The position numbers and the translations under genes are program-made. From Pyrenopolyporus hunteri (lineage: Eukaryota > Ascomycota > Sordariomycetes > Xylariales > Hypoxylaceae), in NCBI GenBank assembly GCA_902806595.1, contig CADCXC010000038.1:2790001-2854000 (forward strand): 64,000 nt of DNA, read 5' to 3'. The first letter of the stretch is position 1; each line of letters opens with the position of its first letter. Below are positions 45,025 to 56,733 of the stretch, one piece after another. The notes beneath the pieces are model-generated. The model was not told the DNA's origin. It searched no databases and worked only from the letters and a program-made list of their open reading frames with translations.

Positions 45025-46695
45025 GGACTTTAGTGATTTGAGAACCTGGAATTACGTTGCACACTTGGTTGCTGATGCAAATTCTGTTGCTTGTCACAGT
45101 TGGAGGCGTCTCTCTGCCGCCATTAAAATGTGGTTCTTTCAAATCAAAGCAAGGCATAGGCGTTTCCGTGTTGAGCTGAGGAAATGGATGAATCCATGAT
45201 CATGAAGCTGTCTGGGCTACCTTGCCGATGGGATACGTATTAGCATGACGCGGCTGACGAGCTTCGAAGGATACTAGCCTGGGAGACAGCCTCCTTAGTT
45301 TATACATGAAGCGCTACCTTGACTTTTGGCTAACCTAAACGATGTCCGGCCTCTCCACGATAGAGCTGTCAACATGCGTATGGTTGGGCTTACCGTATCA
45401 CGAGACAGAAAAGCTACCCAAATGTCAAACGAATGCGGCCGAAGCTCTCTTACTACTTGCCCAATACTCCAACACAAACTACCAAAGATCTCGAGTGCGT
45501 ACACCATAATACGAGGGGTTTGGGTATTACGTGTAGGGTGCGGCTCTCTACCTCCTAGGTACCAAGATAGGGCTAATACGTACCTAAATTATTACATGTA
45601 TAAAATATATTGAATCGGTAACGAAACCCGTCCTCTTCCACCTAGTATACATACCTAGGTACCTAGGTAATTGAGCATGGTTGCCCCATGGTTTCTACGG
45701 AAAACCGTTAGATTCCATCGTTCAGATACATGTAGATATTGGAAAGCTACAAGAGGCAAATGTCTCGATTCCTCAAGTACATGTAGCTACCACCTAGGTA
45801 CCTAGGTACTCTACGTAGGAGCTTCAATATTCGCGACATTACGCCATACACGTACGTACCTACCTAGGTATCACACAATAGGTACATGTATCTACCTAGA
45901 GGAAGGGCCTACGGGTAGTGAATATAACAGGCCTCTCTGAAAATAAGGAATAGAATAACAGGTACATCTTCATTGGCGCCGGTTAATAGCTACATGTATG
46001 TAGCTAAGCTTTAGGTGCCCTAACGTATTTCTGTAGCCTCTACATACCCAGGTACCTACATGTATAAATTTCGAAATTCCAACCAATAAACCTAGGGGCA
46101 GTCCGTATTCGTAGGTACCTAGGTAGGTAGTCACTAGGTAAGGCAGGTACATGTACGTATTCACCTGTCAGGTAGGTAGGTACCTAGGTAGGTAATCTGT
46201 CAGGTAATTAGGTAGGTAGGTACTATTTTGGACGTTCGATGAAATGCGGAATGAATTGTCCACCTTAAAAATGCGTCATTGTAGCCCGTTCTGTGTTTAT
46301 GCCTAGTGGGTCACGTGCCGCCCCGCAACCGTGCGCCCGACCTTTTTTCTCTGAGGGCAAACCCAACCTTATTACCTCTTAGATCTTCTTTCCTGGTCCC
46401 GCCGCCTCTCCAAACTCCCAGAAAAAAAACATTAATCCGTCCATCGCTCACCAACGACCGGTTTGCGAAATCGCCCAACATCAAAACCTTCGCTCTCTCG
46501 ATAACCATCAAGTACGTCCGCCTCCTCTTCGATACGTCCCCCACAGCCATCATTCCTATCAAGACTGCAGAATAGCATTCTACAATTTTTTTTCTCCCTC
46601 GCTCCAGGGACTTCTTTCGTCACACCCCACTAACGCTTAGCCTAGTCCTCAGACTTCTGTTTACTTCACATCAACCAACATCAGGATTTCACACA
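45025..46695. other. Palindrome-dense spacer before Ran
   Basis: About 1.7 kb with no supportable gene. Bases 45640-46230 form the densest TAGGTACCTA cluster of the window, including long alternating runs at 45795-45880 and 46115-46225. From about 46330 the sequence becomes pyrimidine-rich (a fungal promoter/leader pattern) up to the Ran start codon. Confidence 0.6.
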
Positions 46696-47675
46696 ATGAC
46701 TACCCAAACACCGACCTTTAAGCTCGTCCTCGTCGGCGATGGTGGTACTGGAAAAGTAAGAAGCGCTCTTCATTCTACCTCACTCGTGTCTTATCTATGC
46801 CTGACCCTTCTCCGTTGGAACGGTGCGCCGTCTTCATCACCGTTGCCGTCCGCGCATAATTTGCCCCGCCTTCCCTATTGCTTCCGAGGACCATGCCACT
46901 GACCGTATTTTCCAGACCACCTTCGTCAAGCGCCATCTGACTGGCGAATTCGAGAAGAAGTATATGGCGACTCTCGGTGTCGAGGTCCACCCCCTTGGCT
47001 TCACGACCGTAAGTCGGACTATTCCTCAACTCGCCCTTCCGCATCTCCCCCACTTATCGCAAAACATCTAACAATGATTAGAACTTCGGCCCCATCACCT
47101 TCGACGTATGGGACACTGCTGGACAAGAGAAGTTCGGTGGTCTCCGTGATGGCTACTACATCAACGGACAATGCGGTATCATCATGTTTGACGTGACCTC
47201 CCGCATTACGTACAAGAACGTTCCGAATTGGCACCGTGAGTAGCATTGGATTCCTAGCAGCTACACCTTTGCTTACTGTTTATCCTAGGTGACCTAGTCC
47301 GCGTTTGCGAGAGGATCCCCATTGTCCTGTGCGGCAACAAGGTGGATGTGAAGGAGCGCAAGGTCAAGGCCAAGACCATCACTTTCCACCGTAAAAAGGG
47401 TCTTCAATACTACGATATCTCGGCCAAGTCCAACTACAACTTCGAGAAGCCTTTCCTTTGGCTGGCCCGCAAGCTTGTCGATAATACCTCTCTGGTAAGT
47501 ATCCTTGCCTCTTCGTTATCAACTCCGCTGACCTGACTAGGAATTCGTTGCCGCCCCCGCTCTCGCCCCCCCTACCGCCGCTGTTGACGAGCAACTCCTC
47601 AAGAAGTACCAGGAGGAGATGGACGAGGCTGCCAACCAGCCGCTGCCTGGCGAGGACGAGGACGAGGATTTGTAA
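46696..47675 (+). CDS. GSP1: Ran GTPase (Gsp1)
   Basis: Five exons, 46696-46755, 46916-47008, 47082-47235, 47289-47494 and 47541-47675, encode 215 aa. Ran-GTP drives nuclear import and export and spindle assembly. The P-loop GDGGTGKTTFVKR is split by intron 1 after the invariant Lys. Switch I is KYMATLGVEVHPL, Switch II is WDTAGQEKFGGLRDGYY, the base-specificity motif is GNKVD and the acidic C-terminal switch is PLPGEDEDEDL. No CAAX box is present, as expected for Ran. The long first intron (160 nt) and CT-rich leader fit a highly expressed gene. Confidence 0.98.
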
Positions 47676-48830
47676 AGAGCCATGACGGGGGCACGTATTT
47701 GACGAACAGGGAATAGGGCGGATGGATCGCAGTAATACTTCGACTTCGGGAAGGATAAGGGGCTACTTGCGCGGACTGGCCAAGTACAGTTGCACGCGCT
47801 CTGGATTGAGGTCGATAACGTTCGGTGGCCGTTGATTTCAAGTGCATGGCTGCATTCGCGGCTCTAGATAGCAACCCCCAAATAGACAGTTACGAGAAAA
47901 GGAATTGCAGTATTTTTTTAACCACGTGAAGATCTTTTTCCGTAATTTGATTACCTCTATATGCATGTGTTATCCAGGTATTACAGATGGAATATGGAAG
48001 TCAGCTTAGAGTGCTGGTGTGAGGTAATAGGGAGAAATCTTGGCTTGATAGTGTTTATCTACAGTGGGCGGTCTTACAGTAGAGTACCTAAGGCAAGGTA
48101 CCTAAGCACTCCAGCCTCCGGGTACTTTTGGTAGGTCTGTGTCCATGTAGGTACCTGCTACCTTCCCGCTTAGGTACCATGATGCAAGTCACGACATTTG
48201 TCCAATCGAATTGGATCTCTGGACCCTAAGATAGGTAAGTCGGTCGATTGCAGGGATGCTAGCGCTACATTAGATTGGGGGCTTGCAGTACCTGGCACCT
48301 GGTGACCAGCCCGCAGCTTAAAGGTTCCCCCGGATAACGGACAGTGATAGAAGTCGCCTAGAACCTTGGAACTGTCGCTAAAATACAAAGTGAGAGAACA
48401 CGTTGCTGTGTACTTGGTAAAGATCCACCTTTCGACCTTCAAGAGCGACGATTCTTTTCTACCACTATCTATACCTACACGTACCTACTCTTGGTACATC
48501 CGTCGTTTATACGGGATCGTCTGCGTCCTCGTTTTTTTTTCCTGTGGCAACTTGTGACTAGTTAGTTACTCTACGAGTGAGACTAGACTTTACCACTTAA
48601 AAGCCATGTGGCATCTTTAAAGCGCCACCGCAAAACTTGTTCGCACATTACCAATCCGAGAATCCAGTCTAGTTTCTCGATTGAGCGAGTCCTCTTTCAC
48701 TTTACATGCTCGTCGAAAGCTAGCAACTAGCCTAGTCCCATACACATTGTCGAATTTATCTTGTGCTCCCGTTAGAAAGTAAAGAAAAGCAGATTACGAC
48801 GGCATTGTCCCCCCCCCCTCGTTGGCTGCC
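47676..48830. other. Spacer between Ran and the Ca2+ pump
   Basis: It contains the Ran 3' flank, TAGGTACC runs near 48085-48180, a T9 run near 48531 and the pump promoter with a C-rich leader (C10 run near 48809-48818). No gene is seen. Confidence 0.55.
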
Positions 48831-51800
48831 ATGGAGAGCGCCTTCGCGAGGCCTACCCATGAGGTCTTGGCCAGCTTCAATGTGGACGCAAAGGCTGGTC
48901 TTACGGACGAGCAGGTCGCCGAGCTGCGAGCAAAGCATGGCAAGAACTGTACGTTGCGCTTCGCTAAGCCTGGGAATATGTACCTCCTCTAACTACGTGC
49001 TAATTCGTGTAGCTATCCCGGAAGAACCTCCAACACCTCTTTGGGAGCTTATTCTAGAGCAATTCAAAGACCAGCTCGTTATAATACTCCTAGGTTCTGC
49101 GGCCGTATCTTTTGTCTTGGCGCTATTCGAAGACGCGGAAAGTGGTTGGAGCGCATTTGTCGATCCTCTAGTTGTAAGTCGCTAAGCAGTCTAGAACTTG
49201 CGATTCGGAAGCTTACCCAACCGATAATTAGATCCTCACTATCCTTGTACTCAATGCCGTCGTCGGTGTCTCCCAAGAAAGCAGCGCCGAGAAGGCGATC
49301 GCCGCGCTCCAAGAATACTCTGCGAATGTAGCCAGTGTAGTCAGGAATAATGGACAGGTCACGCGGATCAAGGCCGACGAATTAGTTCCCGGTGACATCG
49401 TCTCAGTATCCGTTGGCGACAGAGTGCCCGCCGACTGCCGCGTTATTGCGATCGAAAGTAATAGCTTTGCCGTGGATCAGGCTATCTTGACCGGAGAGAG
49501 CGAAAGCGTAGGAAAGGATGATACCGCCGTCTTGAAGGATGAGAAGGCAGTGCTCCAGGATCAGGTTAATATGCTCTTCTCGGGAACAACAGTGGTCACC
49601 GGGCGAGCCAAAGCCATTGTCGTTCTAACCGGGTCAAACACCGCAATCGGCGACATCCATGAGAGCATCACAGCTCAGATTTCCGAGCCGACTCCTCTCA
49701 AGCAGAAGCTCAACGATTTTGGCGACTCTCTGGCAAAGGTGATTACGGTTATATGTGTCCTAGTATGGCTGATCAACATCCCGAATTTTGCGGACCCGAG
49801 TCATGGAAATTGGACCAAAGGCGCTATTTACTACCTCAAGATTGCCGTCTCTCTTGGTGTCGCGGCGATTCCCGAGGGTCTTGCTGTTGTTATTACAACG
49901 TGTCTAGCCTTGGGAACGCGCAAGATGGCCGCAAAAAATGCTGTTGTCCGAAGTCTACCGTCCGTTGAGACCTTAGGTAGCTGCAGCGTCATCTGCTCAG
50001 ATAAGACCGGCACTCTCACAACGAACCAAATGAGTGTGAGCAAGGTTGTCTACATTGCCGAAAACGGTACCGACCTAGAGGAACTTGATGTTGAGGGCAC
50101 TACGTTCGCGCCGAAAGGGAACATCAAGCACAAGGGCAAGGTTGTGAGAGATCTCGCCCAGAGTTCAAGTACGATTCGTCAGATGAACGAGGTGGCGGCG
50201 CTCTGTAACGATGCTCGAATTATGTACGATTCGCGGACCGGCACCTTCTCTAACGTAGGGGAACCCACCGAAGCAGCCCTCAGAGCTCTGGTCGAAAAGA
50301 TTGGACCCTGCGCACCCGCGAATTCGAGGCCCGAGGATTGCGTACACCACGCCAGTTCCTGGTATGAATCCAAGTTTCCTCGACTGGCAACCTACGAATT
50401 CTCCCGTGACCGCAAGAGCATGTCCGTGCTTATTCGGGCGGGCGAGCAACAGAAGCTCTTGGTCAAGGGTGCCCCTGAGTCTATTATCGACCGTTGTACT
50501 TATACCCTGGTCGGCGCTGACGGCAAACGTGTTCCTGTCAACGATAAGATCCGCGATCTCCTTATGAAAGAGGTTGTCGAGTACGGTAACCGTGGGCTGC
50601 GTGTCATTGCCCTCGCCAGCTTGGATGACGTTGGGTCTAACTCCTTACTTCAAAACGCCAAGTCGACCGCCCAATACGCCCAACTGGAGCAGAACCTCAC
50701 CTTGTTAGGCCTCGTTGGTATGCTAGATCCCCCTCGACCAGAGGTTCCTGGGGCTATCAAGAAGTGCAGGGATGCTGGTATCAGGGTTATTGTTATCACG
50801 GGCGATAACCGCAATACTGCAGAGAGCATCTGCCGTCAAATTGGAGTCTTTGGAGAATACGAGGATCTTAAGGGTAAGAGCTTTACTGGCCGAGAATTCG
50901 ATAACCTGAGCCCGAGCGAACAACTGGAAGCAGCGAAAAACGCATCTCTCTTCTCTCGCGTAGAGCCTAGCCATAAATCGAAACTTGTCGACCTTCTCCA
51001 GTCTCTGGGCGAGGTTGTGGCTATGACTGGAGACGGTGTCAACGACGCCCCTGCTCTGAAAAAGGCAGATATTGGTGTTGCGATGGGATCCGGTACCGAT
51101 GTGTCCAAGTTGGCTGCCGATATGGTCCTGGCTGATGACAATTTTGCTACTATCGAGGTTGCCATCGAGGAAGGCCGATCCATCTACAACAACACGCAGC
51201 AGTTCATCCGGTACCTCATCTCCTCAAACATCGGAGAAGTAGTCTCAATTTTCCTCACTGCCGCCCTTGGTATGCCGGAAGCTCTGATCCCTGTCCAACT
51301 GTTATGGGTTAACCTCGTCACTGATGGTCTCCCCGCAACCGCCTTGTCTTTCAACCCGCCCGACCATGATATCATGAAGAGGCAGCCGCGGAAGCGCGAC
51401 GAGGCGCTTATCGGTGGCTGGCTATTCTTCCGGTATCTAGTCATTGGTTCATATGTCGGTATCGCAACCGTTGCCGGATACGCCTGGTGGTTCATGTACA
51501 ACCCCGAGGGACCTCAGATCAGCTTCTACCAGCTTTCACACTTCCACCGCTGCCCTGCAGAATTTGCGGAGATCGGATGCGAAATGTTCGGGAACGACAT
51601 GTCTAAGGCGGCGTCGACTATATCCCTCTCCATCCTCGTGGTCATCGAGATGTTGAACGCTATGAACGCCCTGTCCTCCAGCGAGTCCTTACTCACCCTA
51701 CCCCTCTGGGAGAACATGATGCTAGTCTATGCGATTACTCTGTCGATGGCGCTCCACTTCGCACTCCTTTATACCCCGTTCCTTCAGACGCTGTTCTCTA

Positions 51801-52014
51801 TCCTGCCTCTGAACTGGAACGAGTGGAAGGCGGTGCTCATCATTAGCGCACCCGTCATGTAAGCCAATTCCCCTAACCATATCCAGATATCCAACGCGCC
51901 AACAAAATGCTAACATTGAATAGTATAATCGATGAAGTTCTAAAGGCTATCGAAAGGCAGTTCTTCTTACAAAAGACGACGGACGAGGTCACGAAGACAA
52001 AGAAGGAAGAGTAA
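48831..52014 (+). CDS. nca-1: SERCA-type P-type Ca2+-ATPase
   Basis: Four exons, 48831-48948, 49013-49173, 49232-51858 and 51924-52014, encode 998 aa, the size of animal SERCA and fungal NCA-1. It pumps cytosolic Ca2+ into an internal store, probably the ER. The actuator motif LTGES, the Ca2+-site helix VAAIPEGLAVVIT, the phosphorylation motif ICSDKTGTLT (Asp about 349), KGAPE and the hinge MTGDGVNDAPALKKADIGVAMG are intact, followed by SERCA-like ISSNIGEV and LWVNLVTDGLPATALSFNPPD in the C-terminal membrane helices. The last intron splits an Ile codon before a short basic tail (KTKKEE), which could be an ER-retrieval-like dilysine end. Confidence 0.96.
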
Positions 52015-52400
52015 CCAGACATAGATCTAGGTTCTGCATAGAATAGACTAGATGTGCTTCATAGCATTATGCATCTTAGGTTACGCATTATGAGTAGATA
52101 TAAAATATATACGATGCATTGACGAAGAAATCGGTTCGCATGGGATTCTCATCTTGACGTTAGGCACTTTGCAAGAGGTACTACTTAAGAGGTATTAGTA
52201 CAATGACGGGCCATTTGTCACCGCGCGGCCGTTTCTCTTCGTTACGATTCGTAGGCCCCGTACTCCTAGTTCATCTATACCAGGGCTGGCCGTAGTATGG
52301 TCGATCTACCGCATTCGAAATACTTTACGCCCTGGAAAGCGTCTAGCACACCCTAGTAGACATGCAACGGCATAAGACCATCTAAGATATAATGAGCCTC
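52015..52400. other. Convergent 3' spacer
   Basis: The Ca2+-pump and PUP3 genes end toward each other here. I see only an AT-rich 3' flank and no gene. Confidence 0.6.
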
Positions 52401-53357
52401 TTAATCTTGTCGGCCCTTTAGTAACCTCTTGGTGACCTTGTCCTTCTCGATAATGTACACGTGCGCACCCCATCCGGATAGAGCGTCTCGGTCCACGGCG
52501 CTTAAGAGAGCCTGCGAAATCGTCTCGAAAAGGTCGTCGGGGCCCTAGATCATGGTCACATTCATATTAGTCACATGTCCTCAATTTTCTCCTTTCGGCA
52601 CAGCTTCCTCCCTCCCTTCCTTTCTTCGGTATCGAGGAAGCAAAGGATAAGAGTAGGGGTATATATATATTTATATACGGGTCTAATCCCACGAGCGAAC
52701 TCACCAGATCGGGCTCCCACAAGCTCTCGCACATGCCGAAGAGCTGCTCGGAGGCGGTGCCGCTGACGATGAAGTCCTTGGCGAAGTCGATGCAGCCGAT
52801 GGAGTCGAAGCCGCAGATGAAGGGCTGGCCGGACTTGGGCTCGAGGCCGGCGACGACGGGGCTGACGAAGTAGGGGCCGAAGCGGCGCTCGTACAGCGAG
52901 GACGAGACGAGGTTGGCGAAGGTCGTCGGCGCGATGTTGCGCTCCTCCCGCAGCCGGTACATGTTCACCTTGTACCGGAACAGGTCCGACACCGTCGACA
53001 CGTCCGTCGCCAGCCCCGTCAGCCCCAGGAACACGTCGCCGTACTGGAAGATCTTGGGGAAGTTGTTCGACACCGTGAGCGCTTGCAGGCCCAGGCGCAG
53101 GTCGCAGGCTATGGCTACGCAGTCCTTGCCCACCATGGCTACGCAGGCGCCGCCGTCTGTTTGTGCCGCGATGGGGTCGAGGTTAGCTGCTTATTCCATC
53201 CGGCTGGGGAGTTGGGCGGACGGTGGAGAGGCATGGTAGGTGTGGCAAGGTAGGTAGGGTAGGGGAATGCGCACTTATAGAGAAGGGTGACGACTATTGA
53301 CATACGTTAGCTACCCGGGCTATTCATCTTCGTTCAGAGCTTGATGGAGCTTACCAT
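52401..53357 (-). CDS. PUP3: 20S proteasome subunit beta 3 (Pup3)
   Basis: Four exons on the minus strand, 53357-53355, 53293-53275, 53156-52705 and 52544-52401, encode 205 aa, the exact family length. The beta3 subunit is a non-catalytic member of the 20S core. The first coding exon is the ATG alone, followed by GTAAGC; a 19-nt exon (TCG TCA CCC TTC TCT ATA A) then joins to give MSSPFSINGGACVAMVGKD, which matches the start of fungal Pup3. Family motifs include IACDLRLGLQALTVSNNFPK, YERRFGPYFVSPVVAGL and GFDSIGCIDFAKDFIVSGTA; the last exon supplies GWGAHVYIIEKDKVTKRLLKG. Branch site GCTAAC supports intron 1. Exon 3 is strongly GC-rich at third positions. Confidence 0.94.
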
Positions 53358-54092
53358 GGCGTCGACTGTAGTATTAAGTAGGGGGGAAGATAGGCTGGAA
53401 GCTTTATAGAGTCCTAGCAACGAGGTCTTGTCCCCGAGATCAGATCGCAGTTAATATGTCGTCGTGAAGATGCGGTTCGTTGCGTTGAAGACAGCTCAAT
53501 GGGCTGGCCGGGCTGAGAGTTGGTTCCGGTTTGTAGCAGGTAAATGCAGCTTAAGGTACCAAGTATCGTCAATTAGCGTCGGCAAGGCAAACACGTCTGG
53601 CGCGGCAGCTCAGCTCCCCGATCTGGCCAGGTCGGAAAATCAACGGCTTAAGAGGAAAGTACTTTGAAAGTACCTAACTGCTTGGATACCTGCTATATGC
53701 ATGGATTTATACTTGCGCAGTACCTGGACACCAGGTATGGCCTGTAGGGAGGTAGGACCCAACTACAGTTGCCCCTCCATTCAATGAATTCGTAAAGAAG
53801 CTGCCTGCGCCGTGCATACGTAGCTGCGATGTAGCTGATGTAATTACGCTACTGCCTTTCGATATTCCTTCGTATTCTACTGACCACTTTGTATAACACA
53901 TCGCCATCTTTCTAATAAGATAGCCACGTCACCATTCCCTAGGTACAATATTGATCTGAAATAGTAAAGTCTATAAGAGGATATTTATTGCTGATAAGGA
54001 ATCGCTTTCCCCGCAACCTCGATTTCTACCTGTTTCTGTGTTCTGATACGACCGACTCCTCGCGTACATCAACGTCTCAGATCCTACAACAC
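53358..54092. other. Divergent spacer (PUP3 / UBX gene)
   Basis: This short stretch must hold both promoters. A 67-codon frame near 53464 is unsupported. An open frame runs into the UBX gene from upstream but has no ATG before 54093. Confidence 0.55.
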
Positions 54093-55631
54093 ATGGCCAC
54101 TAACGTCAAGGTTGTGGGAACAGACCTTAAGCAGGTGACCATTAAGGTCAACCCGGGCACCTACCTCACAGATATCCTAGAACAAGCTTGCGAGAAGCTC
54201 AAGGTCCCTTCTAGCAAGTACCTATTCAAGTACAAGCAAAAGCAGCTAGATCTATCGCAGACATGGCGAACCTCAGGTCTACCGCCGGGTGCTAAGCTCG
54301 AGCTCATCGTCCGCTCCAACACACCTTCCGCCATCAACGTCGCCTTACAACTACCAGCTCCCGAGTCAAACCTATTCCCACCGTCTGGCCGAGTTACGGA
54401 GAAGCTGCCAAGCGATCTTACGATATGGCAGGTACTGCGCCAATTCGAGAGCGGGAAGTCGAGTCAAGGGAAGAACCTGAACATTACGGCAAGGGGTGTG
54501 GCACAAACGAATAATGGCGCCGCGGCAGGCAGTGGGCAGCTATACTACGAGTCCCCAGTCTTAACGATCGAGAACAGGACACTATCGACTTTCGCCGACT
54601 TCCAGAAGAGCCTATCACAGTTAGGATATAATTCGGGAGGCGTCCTCATGCGCCTATCCTTCCAGAAGACTGATAAGACTCTGGCGGATGCCATGGCGGA
54701 AATAAGCCGGTTCTTCAAGACTGAAGAGGAAAACCAGAAGAAGCAGGAGTCTCAAGACGGGCCCGCGGCGAGCAACGAGGCCGCACCTTCGGCTGATACC
54801 ATGTCCTTGGATAATGCGCCAAGTGTCCCCACATCAGAAAAGCCAGAAGCCGACGTTTCGAACGCTACTCAAAATGAAGCCACAGACTCTTCTTCCGCGG
54901 CGCAAGAACCCTTACCAGACGCCATGGACACATCCGATTCCGCGCCATCCTCCGACCACCGCCCCGTCACCATCTTCTCCGCGCCCCAGTCAGGAACGCC
55001 AGTCGCGGCCCTACGAGCCGACGCGGACGACGCCTTCGCGCCGCGCATCGAGCACGCGCAAGCGCACCAACGGCTCCTCAAGACGGCCGGCGAGAACAAG
55101 CGGCTGCTCTCGGACCAGGAGCTCGAGGAGAAGGCGGCGGCCGAGGCGGCCCGGGTCGCCGCCGTCAAGACCGTCAAGATCAAGGTGCGCTTCCCGGACA
55201 ACTTCTCGGCGGAGTGGCCCTTCGGCCCGGATGACACCGGCGCCACGCTCTACGCCGAGGTCCGGAAGCTGATGGCCAACCCCTCGGCGCCGTTCAAGCT
55301 CGTCATCCCTCCGGGAAAGACGGCGATCAAGGACGACGACGGCCCGTCGAGCAGACTTATTAGCGGGTATCGCTTGAGCTCTAACACGCTGCTTAATTTC
55401 ATGTGGGACGACAAGGTGCCTGCGGAGATCAGGAGGCAGCCTTTCTTGAAGGGCAGCGCCGCCGGCCGGGCTCAGCAAGTAGTTGTTCCCGACGTCCCTG
55501 AGGTGGCGGGCGAGGAAGAGGCGGGGCCTAGCACTACTAGCAAAATAGCCTCCGTATTCAAGCCGAAGGCTGAGGGTGAAGGGCCTGGGTTCAAGACACC
55601 TAAGTGGTTTAAAGGATTTGGTAAAAAGTAA
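54093..55631 (+). CDS. UBX4: UBX-domain Cdc48 adaptor, TUG/ASPL type
   Basis: This single exon encodes 512 aa. The N terminus (VKVVGTDLKQVTIKVNPGTYLTDILEQ with KYLFKYKQKQLDLSQTWR) is the TUG ubiquitin-like domain, and the UBX domain lies at about 355-445 (KTVKIKVRFPDNFSAEWPF, then FKLVIPPGKT and LLNFMWDDK). Proteins of this design (yeast Ubx4, human ASPL/TUG) bind the N domain of the Cdc48/p97 ATPase and modulate its hexamers. The middle is a disordered Ser/Asp/Glu region, and the tail ends with KTPKWFKGFGKK. The ATG at 54093 begins MATNVKVVG and is the first in frame. Third-position GC rises sharply from about 54990 to 55330. Confidence 0.9.
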   Translation: MATNVKVVGTDLKQVTIKVNPGTYLTDILEQACEKLKVPSSKYLFKYKQKQLDLSQTWRTSGLPPGAKLELIVRSNTPSAINVALQLPAPESNLFPPSGRVTEKLPSDLTIWQVLRQFESGKSSQGKNLNITARGVAQTNNGAAAGSGQLYYESPVLTIENRTLSTFADFQKSLSQLGYNSGGVLMRLSFQKTDKTLADAMAEISRFFKTEEENQKKQESQDGPAASNEAAPSADTMSLDNAPSVPTSEKPEADVSNATQNEATDSSSAAQEPLPDAMDTSDSAPSSDHRPVTIFSAPQSGTPVAALRADADDAFAPRIEHAQAHQRLLKTAGENKRLLSDQELEEKAAAEAARVAAVKTVKIKVRFPDNFSAEWPFGPDDTGATLYAEVRKLMANPSAPFKLVIPPGKTAIKDDDGPSSRLISGYRLSSNTLLNFMWDDKVPAEIRRQPFLKGSAAGRAQQVVVPDVPEVAGEEEAGPSTTSKIASVFKPKAEGEGPGFKTPKWFKGFGKK

Positions 55632-55996
55632 ATAACCTTAGGGCGATTTACGGCTTAGGAGAGCTTAGTTCATAATCAGGTAGCTGTTCGACATCTGTTT
55701 GGAGTTCAGGTAGCATAGAACATCTTTCACGGGCATGCATCCGAAGGGGCTGAATTCTCAAGTCATCATGAACGAATATAATTTGGCTTGCCAAATCAAA
55801 GATTCCTTTTTCCCATTACGTGTCGTTTATGGGGGGGTTCTGTAGGTAGCTATCACAAAGCTATCTGTCCGGACCGATCCTCCGTAAATCATCAATGCCG
55901 AAAGACGGGACGCCAGACCTCATGCCGAAATTTATTCGTCTCCTTTCCTCCCCTCGACGCCTATTAACCGCCGTATCCTCTCGAGGATCGAGCCGT
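55632..55996. other. Convergent 3' spacer
   Basis: The UBX and eL36 genes end toward each other here. Apart from a G7 run near 55832 I see nothing. Confidence 0.6.
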
Positions 55997-56733
55997 TTAG
56001 TGACCGGCCCTGCGGGACTCGGCGATGACGCGCTGGAGCTCATCGACCTTCTTCTTGGCACGGCCGAAGGTACCGAGCTGGTAGGTATTTCGTTAGCTTT
56101 CTAGATATTGTAACGAGGAAGTGTATATTCGATCGATGTACGTACCCGCTTCTTGGCTAGCTTACGGGCTCGCTTGTCCTTGCTGTTTCGCAGCAGTTCG
56201 ATGACTCGGCGCTCATAGGGAGCAAGGCTGGTGATGACGAAATGTTAGCAGTCTGATAATAAGAAGGTAACTCTTCTAGATAATTGAATAGCGTCGAAGG
56301 CATCGTCACTCAGTCCAATCTAGAGAGGAAGCGATAGGCAGAATGATATAAGAGGACGGAAAGGAAATAAAACATACCCGGCGACCTCCTTGACGATGTC
56401 GCGAACGAAAGCGGTGCGCTTGCTAAGGTGGCCCTTGGTTCGCGAGACGCGCGGCTTGACGACGCGGGAGGTGGTTTTCTATAATTACCAGAAAGATCCA
56501 AAAGTCAGCCCATTGTCCATCGTCTGCTATGATGCAAGGTGTGGCGAAAGGAAGTATTTGCAAGAGCAGAGATCCTCCACGAGGTGAGACGGGCGGAAAC
56601 GACTCTTGATTTTTTTTCTTTCGCTTTTCTTGTTCGAGGAGGGATGTGGTAGTAGTAGTAATTGGCATCATCTTACATAGCCGCGGTTGAGACCGATGGT
56701 GAGCCCGGAGCGGGCAGGTGTTTCCTTTGCCAT
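55997..56733 (-). CDS. RPL36: Ribosomal protein eL36
   Basis: Four exons on the minus strand, 56733-56677, 56478-56378, 56227-56146 and 56077-55997, encode 106 aa, the normal size. The sequence starts MAKETPARSGLTIGLNRGY and contains PRVSRTKGHLSKRTAFVRDI, LAPYERRVIELLRNSKDKRA and the C-terminal LGTFGRAKKKVDELQRVI, all typical of eL36 in the large ribosomal subunit. Introns are 198, 150 and 68 nt. Such ribosomal-protein introns can host snoRNAs, but I could not find a complete box pair. Confidence 0.97.

Noticed and set aside
56479..56676. C/D-box snoRNA in intron 1 of RPL36
   Set aside because: A GATGATG near the donor and a CTGA near the acceptor exist, but the C box is imperfect, spacing is about 150 nt and there is no terminal stem.
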